From JAOADN01 sp049323795 (GTDB lineage Bacteria > Pseudomonadota > Alphaproteobacteria > Rhodobacterales > Rhodobacteraceae): a stretch of 5,188 nucleotides of DNA. Position numbers and translations under genes: made by a program. Positions 1-5,188 of the stretch are shown in pieces; position 1 is the first letter of the stretch; every line of letters starts with the position of its first letter. The DNA lies in contig JBMOOH010000059.1 of assembly GCA_049323795.1 (NCBI GenBank), positions 1 through 5,188 on the forward strand, written 5' to 3'. The notes beneath the pieces were generated by a model. It was not told where the DNA came from. It ran no database searches and saw only the letters and a program-made list of their open reading frames with translations.

Positions 1-761
1 CGGGGGCCGGGGCGGGGGCCGAGCCCGCGATCTGGCCGGGCACGGAAACCGCGCGGCTTCTGGCCCGGGCGACGCATGTGCTGTCCTCCGTCCCGCCGGG
101 GCCCGGCGGCGACCCTGTCCTGTCGCGTGCGGCCGAGGCGCTTGCAGAGGCCGCGCCGCGCCTGCGGTGGGTCGGCTATCTTTCGACAACGGGCGTCTAC
201 GGCGACCATCGCGGCGGCTGGGTCGACGAGTCGACGCCGCCGGTGCCGGCCACCGAACGCGGCCGCGCGCGCGTCGCGGCCGAGGCGGAATGGCAGGCGC
301 TCGCCGCCCGGTCGGGGCTGCCCCTTCACATCTTCCGCCTCGCCGGCATCTACGGCCCCGGACGCGGGCCCTTCGAGAAGATCCGTGACGGCACGGCGCG
401 GCGGATCGTGAAGCCCGGGCAGGTGTTCAGCCGCATCCATGTGGACGATATCGCGCAGGTGCTGGCCGCCTCGATGGAACGGCCCGACCCCGGCGCGGTC
501 TACAACCTGTGCGACGACGACCCCGCCCCGCCCGGGGACGTGCTTGCGGAAGCCGCGCGCCTGCTGGGCCTGCCGCCCCCGCCCGAGGTGCCGTACGAGA
601 CGGCCGAGATGACGCCCATGGCCCGCAGCTTCTACGCGGAATCGAAGCGCGTCAGGAACGACCGGATCAAGCGCGAGCTTGGCATCCGCCTTCTCCACCC
701 CACATACCGCGAAGGGCTGGCCGCGATCCTGGCCGCCGAGGCCAGGGAGACCGCGACATGA
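1..761 (+). CDS. YeeZ-like atypical SDR / NAD-dependent epimerase-type oxidoreductase, 5' truncated
   Basis: The frame is open from base 3 to the TGA at 759-761 and gives 252 visible residues; the true start lies left of the window. The nucleotide-binding GxxGxxG of the Rossmann fold would be in the missing part, so cofactor binding cannot be confirmed here. What is visible fits the atypical SDR group of E. coli YeeZ: a THVLSSVPP strand near bases 69-95, STTGVYGD at 183-206, FRLAGIYGPGR at 333-365, SRIHVDDIAQVL at 429-464 and YNLCDDDP at 501-524. The tyrosine of STTGVYGD is not followed by the lysine of a classical YxxxK pair, which is usual for atypical SDRs with poorly conserved catalytic residues. 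Its reaction and substrate are unknown; it is presumably cytosolic. Its stop overlaps the msrB start (ATGA), implying co-transcription and translational coupling. The family call is fairly secure and the function is not. Confidence 0.88.
   Translation, partial: GAGAGAEPAIWPGTETARLLARATHVLSSVPPGPGGDPVLSRAAEALAEAAPRLRWVGYLSTTGVYGDHRGGWVDESTPPVPATERGRARVAAEAEWQALAARSGLPLHIFRLAGIYGPGRGPFEKIRDGTARRIVKPGQVFSRIHVDDIAQVLAASMERPDPGAVYNLCDDDPAPPGDVLAEAARLLGLPPPPEVPYETAEMTPMARSFYAESKRVRNDRIKRELGIRLLHPTYREGLAAILAAEARETAT
744..749 (+). promoter_or_regulatory. Ribosome binding site of msrB
   Basis: AGGGAG lies eight bases before the ATG at 758, inside the end of the upstream SDR reading frame. It supports this ATG as the start of msrB even though that codon overlaps the upstream stop. 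Confidence 0.7.
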
Positions 762-1201
762 CCCGGAAATACGAGAAGACGCCCGAGGCTCTGGCGAAGC
801 TGTCGCCCGAGCAGTTCCGCGTCACGCAGCAGAGCGGGACCGAACGCCCCTTCTCCGGGCAATACACCGACCTCGAGGACGAGGGGCTCTACGTCGACAT
901 CGTCTCGGGCGAGCCGCTCTTTTCCTCACGCGACAAGTTCCATTCGGGCTGCGGCTGGCCAAGCTTTGCCCGGCCCGTGGAAGAGGGGCGGGTGGGCGAA
1001 CTGACCGACACCTCGCACGGCATGGTCCGCACCGAGGTGCGCTCGATCGGGGCCGACAGCCACCTCGGCCACGTCTTCGAGGACGGGCCCGGGGAACTCG
1101 GGGGCCTGCGCTACTGCATCAACTCCGCCTCGCTCCGCTTCATCCCCCGCGCGAAGCTGAAGGACGAGGGCTACGGCGACTACGAGACGCTGTTCGGCTG
1201 A
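758..1201 (+). CDS. msrB: Peptide-methionine (R)-S-oxide reductase MsrB, zinc-free form
   Basis: MsrB reduces methionine-R-sulfoxide in oxidised proteins, normally using thioredoxin as the electron donor. The 147-residue product is a complete, single-domain member of usual length. Family motifs are in order: SGEPLFSS (50-57), SGCGWPSF (63-70), THE-like strand TEVRS (92-96), DSHLGHVF (100-107) and RYCINSASLRF (118-128). By family homology Cys120 is the catalytic nucleophile and Cys65 the resolving cysteine; their spacing of 55 matches the MsrB domain of Neisseria PilB. The two CxxC zinc pairs of E. coli-type MsrB are absent: their places read DIVSGEP and SIGADSH. This is therefore the zinc-free form. 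There is no signal peptide, so it should be cytosolic. The ATG at 758 overlaps the SDR stop and has a good ribosome binding site. A hairpin-T5 terminator follows five bases after the stop. Confidence 0.97.
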   Translation: MTRKYEKTPEALAKLSPEQFRVTQQSGTERPFSGQYTDLEDEGLYVDIVSGEPLFSSRDKFHSGCGWPSFARPVEEGRVGELTDTSHGMVRTEVRSIGADSHLGHVFEDGPGELGGLRYCINSASLRFIPRAKLKDEGYGDYETLFG

Positions 1202-1205
1202 CGGC

Positions 1206-1226
1206 GCGCGGTCCGCCGCGCTTTTT
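1206..1226 (+). terminator. Rho-independent terminator of the SDR-msrB unit
   Basis: A perfect six-base stem, GCGCGG (1206-1211) with CCGCGC (1216-1221), closes a TCCG tetraloop and is followed at once by five T (1222-1226). It starts five bases after the msrB stop. Both the position and the T-run fit an intrinsic terminator, which separates this unit from the TerC/Alx gene. Confidence 0.85.
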
Positions 1227-1239
1227 CCGGTTCACGGAC

Positions 1240-1268
1240 TTGTCAGCCCCGCGAGGGCCCCCATATCG
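1240..1268 (+). promoter_or_regulatory. Possible sigma70-type promoter of the TerC/Alx gene
   Basis: TTGTCA at 1240-1245 differs by one base from the -35 consensus. At 16 to 18 bases downstream lies the only A/T-rich patch of the region, CATATC/TATCGG around 1262-1268, which is a poor -10 match. The site follows the msrB terminator and would give a transcript with a leader of roughly 120 bases. Only the -35 half is convincing. Confidence 0.3.
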
Positions 1269-1274
1269 GGTTCT

Positions 1275-1392
1275 GCGGACCGGGCCCCTCTGACGTCGGA
1301 TCACTCCGTCGTGATGTCGGACCGCATCGAGAATGAACTCGATGTCCAGCCCGGCGCGTCGTTCCGACCGACCTGCGGCTGCATCGGTGCAG
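1275..1392 (+). promoter_or_regulatory. Structured 5' leader of the TerC/Alx gene, possible cis-regulatory RNA
   Basis: Several complementary segments can be read by eye. ATCAC/GTGAT (1300-1304 with 1311-1315) closes a TCCGTC loop. CATCGAG/CTCGATG (1325-1331 with 1338-1344) is a perfect seven-base stem with loop AATGAA. CTGCA/TGCAG (1379-1383 with 1388-1392) has a TCGG tetraloop and ends on the A and G of the ribosome binding site. A long-range helix CCGGGC (1280-1285) with GCCCGG (1349-1354), extendable by GCG/CGC across a two-base bulge, would enclose the first two hairpins as a multibranch element. An alternative pairing, GTCGGA (1295-1300 or 1316-1321) with TCCGAC (1363-1368), competes with it. 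Genes of this family are often riboswitch-controlled, but I do not see the conserved loops of the yybP-ykoY class. High GC makes chance stems likely, so regulation is an inference. Confidence 0.35.
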
Positions 1393-1396
1393 GGAG
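1391..1396 (+). promoter_or_regulatory. Ribosome binding site abutting the assigned TerC/Alx start
   Basis: AGGGAG ends directly against the ATG at 1397, leaving no spacer, which is too close for normal initiation. It would sit nine bases before an in-frame TTG at 1406. The site therefore makes the assigned start doubtful. Its first two bases also fall in the tetraloop hairpin 1379-1392. Confidence 0.45.
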
Positions 1397-2434
1397 ATGT
1401 CGGTCTTGGAGTTCCTCACGCTTCTGTTCCTCGGCACACCCGTCTGGATGTGGCTTGTGTTCGTCGGCATCGTCCTTGGCCTGCTCGTGCTCGACCTCGG
1501 GGTCCTGCACAGCGACGACCACGAGATCGGCGTGACCGAAAGCCTGAAGCTCTCGGCCATGTACATCGCGCTGGGCGTGGCCTTCGCGGGCTTTGTCTGG
1601 TGGCAGATCGGGGCCGAGGCGTCGGCGCTGTATCTCACCGCCTTCGTGGTCGAAAAGACGCTGGCGATGGACAACGTCTTCGTCATCGCGATGATCTTCT
1701 CCTATTTCGCGATCCCGCGGAAATACCAGCACCGTGTGCTGTTCTGGGGCATCCTCGGCGTGATCCTCCTGCGCGGGGTCATGATCGGCGCGGGCGCGAC
1801 CCTGGTGGCCGAATACAGCTGGCTTCTCTACGTCTTCGCCGCCTTCCTCATCGCCACCGGCATCAAGATGATGGTCATGGGCGAGAAGGAAACGGATGTC
1901 TCGAAGAACCCGGTCCTGAAATTCCTGCGCCGCCGCATGAACGTGACGGACGAGATGCACGGGCAGTCGTTCTTCGTGACAAAGCCCGATGCGAAGGGCC
2001 GCATGGTCCGCTACGCGACGCCGCTCTTCCTCGCGCTCGTCCTGATCGAGATCGCCGACGTGATCTTCGCGGTCGACTCGGTGCCGGCGGTCTTCGCGAT
2101 CACCACCGACCCGTTCATCGTCTACACCTCGAACATCTTCGCGATCCTCGGCCTCCGCGCCCTCTACTTCGCGCTGGCGGCGATCCTGCACCGGTTCGAG
2201 TACCTGAAATACGCGCTCTCGATCCTTCTGGTCTTCATCGGCTCGAAGATCTTCCTGGCCGACATCTTCGGGTGGGAGAAGTTCCCCGCCGAATGGTCGC
2301 TGGGCATCACCTTCGCGATCCTCGGCGCGGGCGTGGTCTTCTCGCTCTGGAAGACGCGGGGCGGGGACCACGGCCCGGGCGGAAACCCCAAGCGGGCGGT
2401 GGCGGAACAGCCCACCCCTCCGGCCGCCTCCTGA
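1397..2434 (+). CDS. TerC/Alx-family integral membrane metal-ion transporter
   Basis: The product has 345 residues and aligns by eye along its length with E. coli Alx (about 320 residues), which is linked to manganese export; the wider TerC family includes tellurite-resistance proteins. Roughly nine membrane segments are visible, about 17-36, 50-72, 78-108, 114-135, 138-163, 206-236, 238-265, 270-290 and 299-318. The two family signatures are intact: EKTLAMDNVFVIAMIF around 86-101, with Asp92-Asn93, and EIADVIFAVDSVPAVFAITTDP around 218-239, with Glu218, Asp221 and Asp227. These acidic membrane residues are thought to bind the ion. A charged cytosolic loop spans about 161-205, and the C-terminal 25 residues are a Gly/Pro-rich tail. 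The gene stands alone between a terminator and a spacer. Start: ATG 1397 is assigned, but AGGGAG touches it, so TTG 1406 (giving MEFLTLLF) is a real alternative. The family is certain; the ion, probably Mn2+, is inferred. Confidence 0.93.
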   Translation: MSVLEFLTLLFLGTPVWMWLVFVGIVLGLLVLDLGVLHSDDHEIGVTESLKLSAMYIALGVAFAGFVWWQIGAEASALYLTAFVVEKTLAMDNVFVIAMIFSYFAIPRKYQHRVLFWGILGVILLRGVMIGAGATLVAEYSWLLYVFAAFLIATGIKMMVMGEKETDVSKNPVLKFLRRRMNVTDEMHGQSFFVTKPDAKGRMVRYATPLFLALVLIEIADVIFAVDSVPAVFAITTDPFIVYTSNIFAILGLRALYFALAAILHRFEYLKYALSILLVFIGSKIFLADIFGWEKFPAEWSLGITFAILGAGVVFSLWKTRGGDHGPGGNPKRAVAEQPTPPAAS

Positions 2435-2438
2435 GGCG

Positions 2439-2463
2439 CCCGGCCCCGAAGGGAGGGGGCGGG
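2439..2463 (+). terminator. Weak GC hairpin after the TerC/Alx gene, possible terminator
   Basis: CCCGGCCCC (2439-2447) pairs with GGGGGCGGG (2455-2463) over eight of nine positions, with one G-G mismatch and loop GAAGGGA. It starts four bases after the stop. No T-run follows, so it is at best an imperfect or Rho-assisted terminator or a 3'-end stabiliser. The rest of the spacer to 2602 holds no gene and no promoter I can defend; a locally A/T-richer patch with the palindrome CGATATCG lies at 2577-2584. Confidence 0.3.
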
Positions 2464-2602
2464 ACAGGCACGGGCGGCCACAGGCGGAACGGTGCGTTGC
2501 GAAGGTTGAGCTTGCCTTATCCCGCCGCAGCGTGAAGAAAAGGGCCGGAGGCGGAATTCGGTTATCCGACCCTATTCGATATCGGCAACTGGATCGGAGC
2601 CG

Positions 2603-3625
2603 TTGGACAGGACTGCCCGAAACGCAGGTTGGGTCTGCCCCCGCTGCCGCGGCGCTCTCGCCGCGGGGCAGGATCGGTTCCGCTGCGACGCCTGCGACCG
2701 GACCTATCCGATCGTGGCCGAGCTGCCCGATTTCCGCGTGGACCAGCCGGCATGGATCGACTTCGGCCGCGATCGCGACCGGGCCATGGCAATCGACGAG
2801 ATCGTGCGGACCGAGGGACTCGAGGCCGCGATCTTCGATGTCTTCAAGGTGTCGCGCGGGTTCCCGCCCGGGAAATGCCGCTTCCGGCAGGCCCAGGTTC
2901 TGGCGGGCGCCGACAAGTACGGGCTTCAGCTCGACGGCTGGCTGGCCGGACTCCGGTCCGATCCGGTCGTCGAGGTCGGGGTCGGACCCGGTCAGCTCGC
3001 CGTCGCGCTGGCGCGGCGCGGTTCCGTTCCGCGCGGCATCGACGTGTCGATGGAGTGGCTGGCGGTGGCGAAGCACTGGGTCCGGGCCCAGGGGGTGGAG
3101 CCCGTCTTCGCCGGCGGCATGGCCGAAAGCCTGCCCTTGCCGGACCGGTCGGTCATGTCCTACGTCTCGCTCGACGTGATCGAGCATGTCGGCGATCAGG
3201 GACGCTATCTGGCCGAGATGACCCGCGTCCTGAAGCCCGGCGGAACCTTCGCGCTCGTCACACCCAATCGCTACAGCCTGGCCCCCGAGCCGCATGTCGG
3301 CGTGTGGGGCGTCGGCTACCTGCCCCGGCCCCTTCAGGGCCGCTATGTGCGCATGCGGGCCGGGGTCTCCTACGATTTCAACCGCCTGCTCGGCGTCCGC
3401 GAGCTTCGGCGGCTGTTCCGCGACAACAGCGGGCTGGTGCCGGTCATCGACTTCCCGGCCATCGCCGAGGGCGAGATTGCGCTGTTTCCGCCCGGCAAGG
3501 CCCGGCTGGCCCGGCTGTACAACCGGATTTCCCGCACTTCGGCCTTCCGTCTGCTTGCGCCGCTTGGCGGAGCCTATTACCGCGTCACGGGCCGCAAACC
3601 CGGCGAAGTGTCTGCCGCCGGATGA
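2603..3625 (+). CDS. SAM-dependent class I methyltransferase with N-terminal zinc ribbon
   Basis: The product is 340 residues long. The N-terminus forms a Trm112-like zinc ribbon: Cys12 and Cys15 (CPRC), then Cys28 and Cys31 (CDAC), followed by TYPIVAELPDFR, the usual end of this module. The Rossmann methyltransferase core follows: motif I VVEVGVGPGQLAVALA (122-136) binds S-adenosylmethionine, the acidic end of strand 2 is GIDVS (145-149, Asp147), AESLPLPD is at 174-181, SLDVIEHV (189-196) is motif IV-like, and RVLKPGGTFALVTPN (208-222) is the post-core strand typical of Methyltransf_11/25 proteins. The reading frame is open upstream to a stop at 2507-2509, but no ATG, GTG or TTG occurs before TTG 2603. 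Starting there keeps the whole zinc ribbon, so TTG is chosen, with GGAG at 2596-2599 only three bases away. The gene overlaps the flippase start by ATGA. Together they suggest methylation of a lipid-linked or surface glycan, but the acceptor is unknown. Confidence 0.88.
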   Translation: MDRTARNAGWVCPRCRGALAAGQDRFRCDACDRTYPIVAELPDFRVDQPAWIDFGRDRDRAMAIDEIVRTEGLEAAIFDVFKVSRGFPPGKCRFRQAQVLAGADKYGLQLDGWLAGLRSDPVVEVGVGPGQLAVALARRGSVPRGIDVSMEWLAVAKHWVRAQGVEPVFAGGMAESLPLPDRSVMSYVSLDVIEHVGDQGRYLAEMTRVLKPGGTFALVTPNRYSLAPEPHVGVWGVGYLPRPLQGRYVRMRAGVSYDFNRLLGVRELRRLFRDNSGLVPVIDFPAIAEGEIALFPPGKARLARLYNRISRTSAFRLLAPLGGAYYRVTGRKPGEVSAAG

Positions 3626-5043
3626 TCGTCGTCGGGGCCATCCAGTTCCTGATCCTGCTCGTCGCGCTGGTCCGGGGCAAGGCGCTTGCCCTGATGCTCG
3701 GTCCCGAGGGGGTCGGCGTGGTCGGGACGGTCGATCAGTTCATCGTCACCGTGGCGCAGTTCAGCGCGCTGGGCCTGCCCTTCGCAGCCATGAAGGCGAT
3801 GTCCGCCGCGCATTCCCAGAGCGACGAGGCCTTCCGCAGGACCTTTGCGACCTTTGCGCGGATGATCCTGTTCATCTCGGCCATCGTCGTGCTTGTCGCG
3901 GCAGGGTCGGAGACGCTGGCCCATGCCGCATTCGGCGCGCTGGGCGGATACCGCGATGTGCTGATGCTGGCGCTCTTCGCGGCGCCGCCGATGATGATGA
4001 CGATTCTCGTCGCGCACACCTTCGCCTCGGCCCAGTTGCCGCGGACGGCCGCGGCCTACAACCTGGTCTTTGCCGCCGTGCCTGCCGCCGCGGCGCTGGC
4101 CGGCGCGGCGCTGGGCGGCGTGTGGGGTTTCTACCTCGGAACGGTGGTCGCCGGTGCCGCGGTGATCGGCGCCGCCCTGATCTGGCTGCACCAGAGGCTC
4201 GGCGTGCACGTCCTTGACCGCGGCGTTCCCCTCCGGGGCCGGGGCGGCGGCGCGGGCCTCGTCGTCGGCACGGCCGTTTCGGCCTACGCCAACCTCGTCT
4301 CGGCCTCGGCCCTGCTCCTCCTCGTGCGCTACGTCGTGCTGGACAGCGAGGGCGAGGCGACGGTCGGGCTCCTGCAATCCGCGCTCGGCGTTGCGCTCAG
4401 CGCAGGCTCGATCCTTGCGACGTTATCGTCGCTGCACCTTGCCCCGTCGCTGAACCGCACCACGGCCCCCGAGGAGAAGTTCCGCAGCACCGACCGCTTC
4501 GCCAGGGCCACGGCCTTCTACATGCTGCTGGGTGCCGTGCCCGTCGCCCTGCTTCCCGGGCTTGTGCTGACCATCCTCTATACCGGCAGTTTCGTCGGCG
4601 CGGGGATGCTGCTCGTCCTCTCGCTGATCTGGCAGGGTCTGTGGCTGCTGATGACGGCCTATTCGCACCTGCTGATCGGGGTCGACAGGCCGATGGCCGC
4701 GACAGCGACGACGCTCGTTTCGGTCGCGGCCGGTGCCGCGTCGGCCTTCCTTCTGGTCGACACGTGGGGTGCCATCGCCGCGCCGCTGGCGCTCATCCTT
4801 ACGGCCGTGGTCAAGGTCGGCCTGATGCTTGCGGTCCTGGTCCGGCGCGAGGGGATGCCGATGCCCTGGGGCGTGCTCGCGCGCTTCCTCGCCATCAGCG
4901 CCGCGATCGGCGGCCCCGCCCTGCTGTTCGACATCTCGGTCACGCTTCCCGATGCCGCGGGTTTCGGATACCGCGCGCTCTACGCTCTGGCGGTCATCGG
5001 CCTCATGTGGGGCTGGAACCGGCCGGGCCGGAACCCGGGCTGA
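3622..5043 (+). CDS. Wzx-like polysaccharide/lipid-linked oligosaccharide flippase (MOP superfamily)
   Basis: This 473-residue protein is nearly all hydrophobic helices, about 12 to 14 segments, in the layout of Wzx/WzxE-type flippases that move undecaprenyl-linked saccharides across the inner membrane. The N-terminal signature RGKALALMLGPEGVGVVGTV (18-37), followed by QFSALGLPFAAMKAM (46-60), is the family's first helix pair. Soluble breaks occur near 61-78, 195-211 (Arg/Gly-rich) and 276-296. Length is normal, so the C-terminus looks complete despite the insertion sequence just downstream. The N-terminus is a few residues shorter than usual, yet no in-frame start codon lies close upstream. 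ATG 3622 overlaps the methyltransferase stop (ATGA), and no ribosome binding site stands before it, so translation is probably coupled. The substrate cannot be inferred. MATE-type drug exporters share the fold, but the LGPEGVG signature and the neighbouring gene favour a saccharide flippase. Confidence 0.87.
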   Translation: MIVVGAIQFLILLVALVRGKALALMLGPEGVGVVGTVDQFIVTVAQFSALGLPFAAMKAMSAAHSQSDEAFRRTFATFARMILFISAIVVLVAAGSETLAHAAFGALGGYRDVLMLALFAAPPMMMTILVAHTFASAQLPRTAAAYNLVFAAVPAAAALAGAALGGVWGFYLGTVVAGAAVIGAALIWLHQRLGVHVLDRGVPLRGRGGGAGLVVGTAVSAYANLVSASALLLLVRYVVLDSEGEATVGLLQSALGVALSAGSILATLSSLHLAPSLNRTTAPEEKFRSTDRFARATAFYMLLGAVPVALLPGLVLTILYTGSFVGAGMLLVLSLIWQGLWLLMTAYSHLLIGVDRPMAATATTLVSVAAGAASAFLLVDTWGAIAAPLALILTAVVKVGLMLAVLVRREGMPMPWGVLARFLAISAAIGGPALLFDISVTLPDAAGFGYRALYALAVIGLMWGWNRPGRNPG

Positions 5044-5064
5044 GCGCCGGTCCGGCCGGGGCGC
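5044..5064 (+). other. GC-rich hairpin after the flippase gene
   Basis: GCGCC (5044-5048) pairs with GGCGC (5060-5064), and a competing CCGG/CCGG stem (5047-5050 with 5056-5059) is also possible. It begins at the first base after the stop. No T-run follows because the insertion sequence starts there. It could be the remains of a terminator cut from its T-run, but that is speculative. Confidence 0.2.
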
Positions 5065-5084
5065 CTAGAGCGGGATGACTCTAG
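5065..5084. repeat. Inverted repeat CTAGAG / CTCTAG at the insertion-sequence end
   Basis: CTAGAG (5065-5070) and CTCTAG (5079-5084) are perfect inverted copies around an eight-base centre CGGGATGA. The right arm contains the transposase stop codon, TAG on the minus strand at 5081-5083. The repeat spans the presumed outer tip of the element, so it may contribute to end recognition or be a chance feature of the tip. Confidence 0.5.
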
Positions 5085-5188
5085 ACGGAACCGTATCCGG
5101 CGTTTCGGATATAGTTTTCGCATTCTTGCGCTGTGAAGTGGTCGAGGATTGATCCGATCCTGCGCCAGACGGCTTCCTTCGTGCGCTC
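5066..5188 (-). mobile_element. IS630-family insertion sequence, one end only
   Basis: The transposase C-terminus encoded at 5081-5188 reads out of the window on the minus strand, so this is the transposase-3' end of the element. The outer edge is placed at the TA at 5066-5067, because IS630/Tc1-mariner elements insert at and duplicate TA. The bases from 5068 (GAGCGGGATGAC) would be the terminal inverted repeat. Without the other end neither the boundary nor the repeat can be confirmed. The element begins about 22 bases after the flippase stop. Confidence 0.72.
5081..5188 (-). CDS. IS630-family transposase, C-terminal fragment cut by the window edge
   Basis: Read on the minus strand from the right edge, 35 codons end in TAG at 5081-5083. 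The visible peptide includes EAVWRRIGSILDHF followed by TAQECENYIRNAGYGSV. The pattern of Trp, then a hydrophobic helix, then F-x-x-x-E-C-x-N-Y-x-x-x-A-G-Y is the hallmark tail of IS630-family DDE transposases. The catalytic DDE residues lie outside the window, so it cannot be said whether the gene is intact. It runs convergent to the flippase. A/T content is higher than in the neighbouring genes, consistent with a mobile origin. Confidence 0.82.
   Translation of the reverse strand, partial: ERTKEAVWRRIGSILDHFTAQECENYIRNAGYGSV

Noticed and set aside
1202..1396. Canonical yybP-ykoY manganese riboswitch before the TerC/Alx gene
   Set aside because: The conserved loop sequences of this class (a GGGGAGUAG-like segment and a CCGGCAGAC-like segment) are not found. 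Only CCCGGCGCGTC at 1350-1360 is faintly similar.
1333..2535. A 400-codon plus-strand frame overlapping the TerC/Alx gene
   Set aside because: It is an Arg/Pro/Gly-rich shadow frame with no domain. The overlapping frame carries the full TerC signatures.
2491..2590. A promoter before the methyltransferase
   Set aside because: TTGCGA (2497), TTGAGC (2506) and the A/T-richer patch at 2562-2583 were tried as -35 and -10 elements, but no pair has acceptable spacing and sequence.
1301..3295. A 664-codon open frame on the minus strand opposite the TerC/Alx and methyltransferase genes
   Set aside because: It is rich in Arg, Asp, Glu, His and Gly without any recognisable domain, spans two well-supported genes and the spacer between them, and is the expected antisense shadow of strongly G/C-biased codons.
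2629..3621. In-frame upstream extension of the flippase to about 804 codons
   Set aside because: The extension is Arg/Ala/Gly-rich low-complexity peptide lying entirely over the methyltransferase in another frame, while the membrane protein begins cleanly at ATG 3622.
3577..4377. A 266-codon minus-strand frame opposite the flippase
   Set aside because: The composition is typical of an antisense shadow (Arg, Gly, Asp, Glu, His) and no motif is recognised.

Overview
The window looks like chromosomal DNA of a high-GC alphaproteobacterium, most likely of the Rhodobacteraceae/Paracoccaceae type. This is inferred from the strong G/C third-position bias, long shadow ORFs in the other frames, tight ATGA gene overlaps and the protein flavour; no marker gene here fixes the genus. 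Five genes lie on the plus strand, and a sixth partial gene enters from the right edge on the minus strand.

Left block (1-1226): the C-terminal part of an atypical short-chain dehydrogenase/reductase of the YeeZ type is open at the left edge. It is coupled by an ATGA overlap to a complete zinc-free methionine-R-sulfoxide reductase B (msrB). A textbook intrinsic terminator closes this unit.

Middle block (1227-2434): an intergenic leader of about 170 bases holds a possible promoter and several good hairpins. It precedes a TerC/Alx-family integral membrane protein, which is probably a metal-ion (manganese-type) exporter. The leader does not show the usual yybP-ykoY manganese riboswitch signature, so its folded structure deserves attention. 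The start codon of this gene is uncertain.

Right block (2435-5043): a SAM-dependent methyltransferase with an N-terminal four-cysteine zinc ribbon begins at a TTG codon. It overlaps by ATGA with a 473-residue Wzx-like flippase of the MOP superfamily. The pair looks like part of a cell-surface glycan or lipid-linked saccharide locus, although the methyl acceptor and the exported substrate cannot be read from the sequence.

Right edge (about 5066-5188): directly behind the flippase stop lies one end of an IS630-family insertion sequence. The last 35 codons of its transposase read inward on the minus strand, and the probable terminal inverted repeat abuts a TA dinucleotide. The insertion separates the methyltransferase-flippase pair from whatever followed it. 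I see no CRISPR array, tRNA, rRNA or clear defence system. The most unusual items are the structured leader before the TerC/Alx gene and the methyltransferase-flippase pair ending at an insertion sequence.
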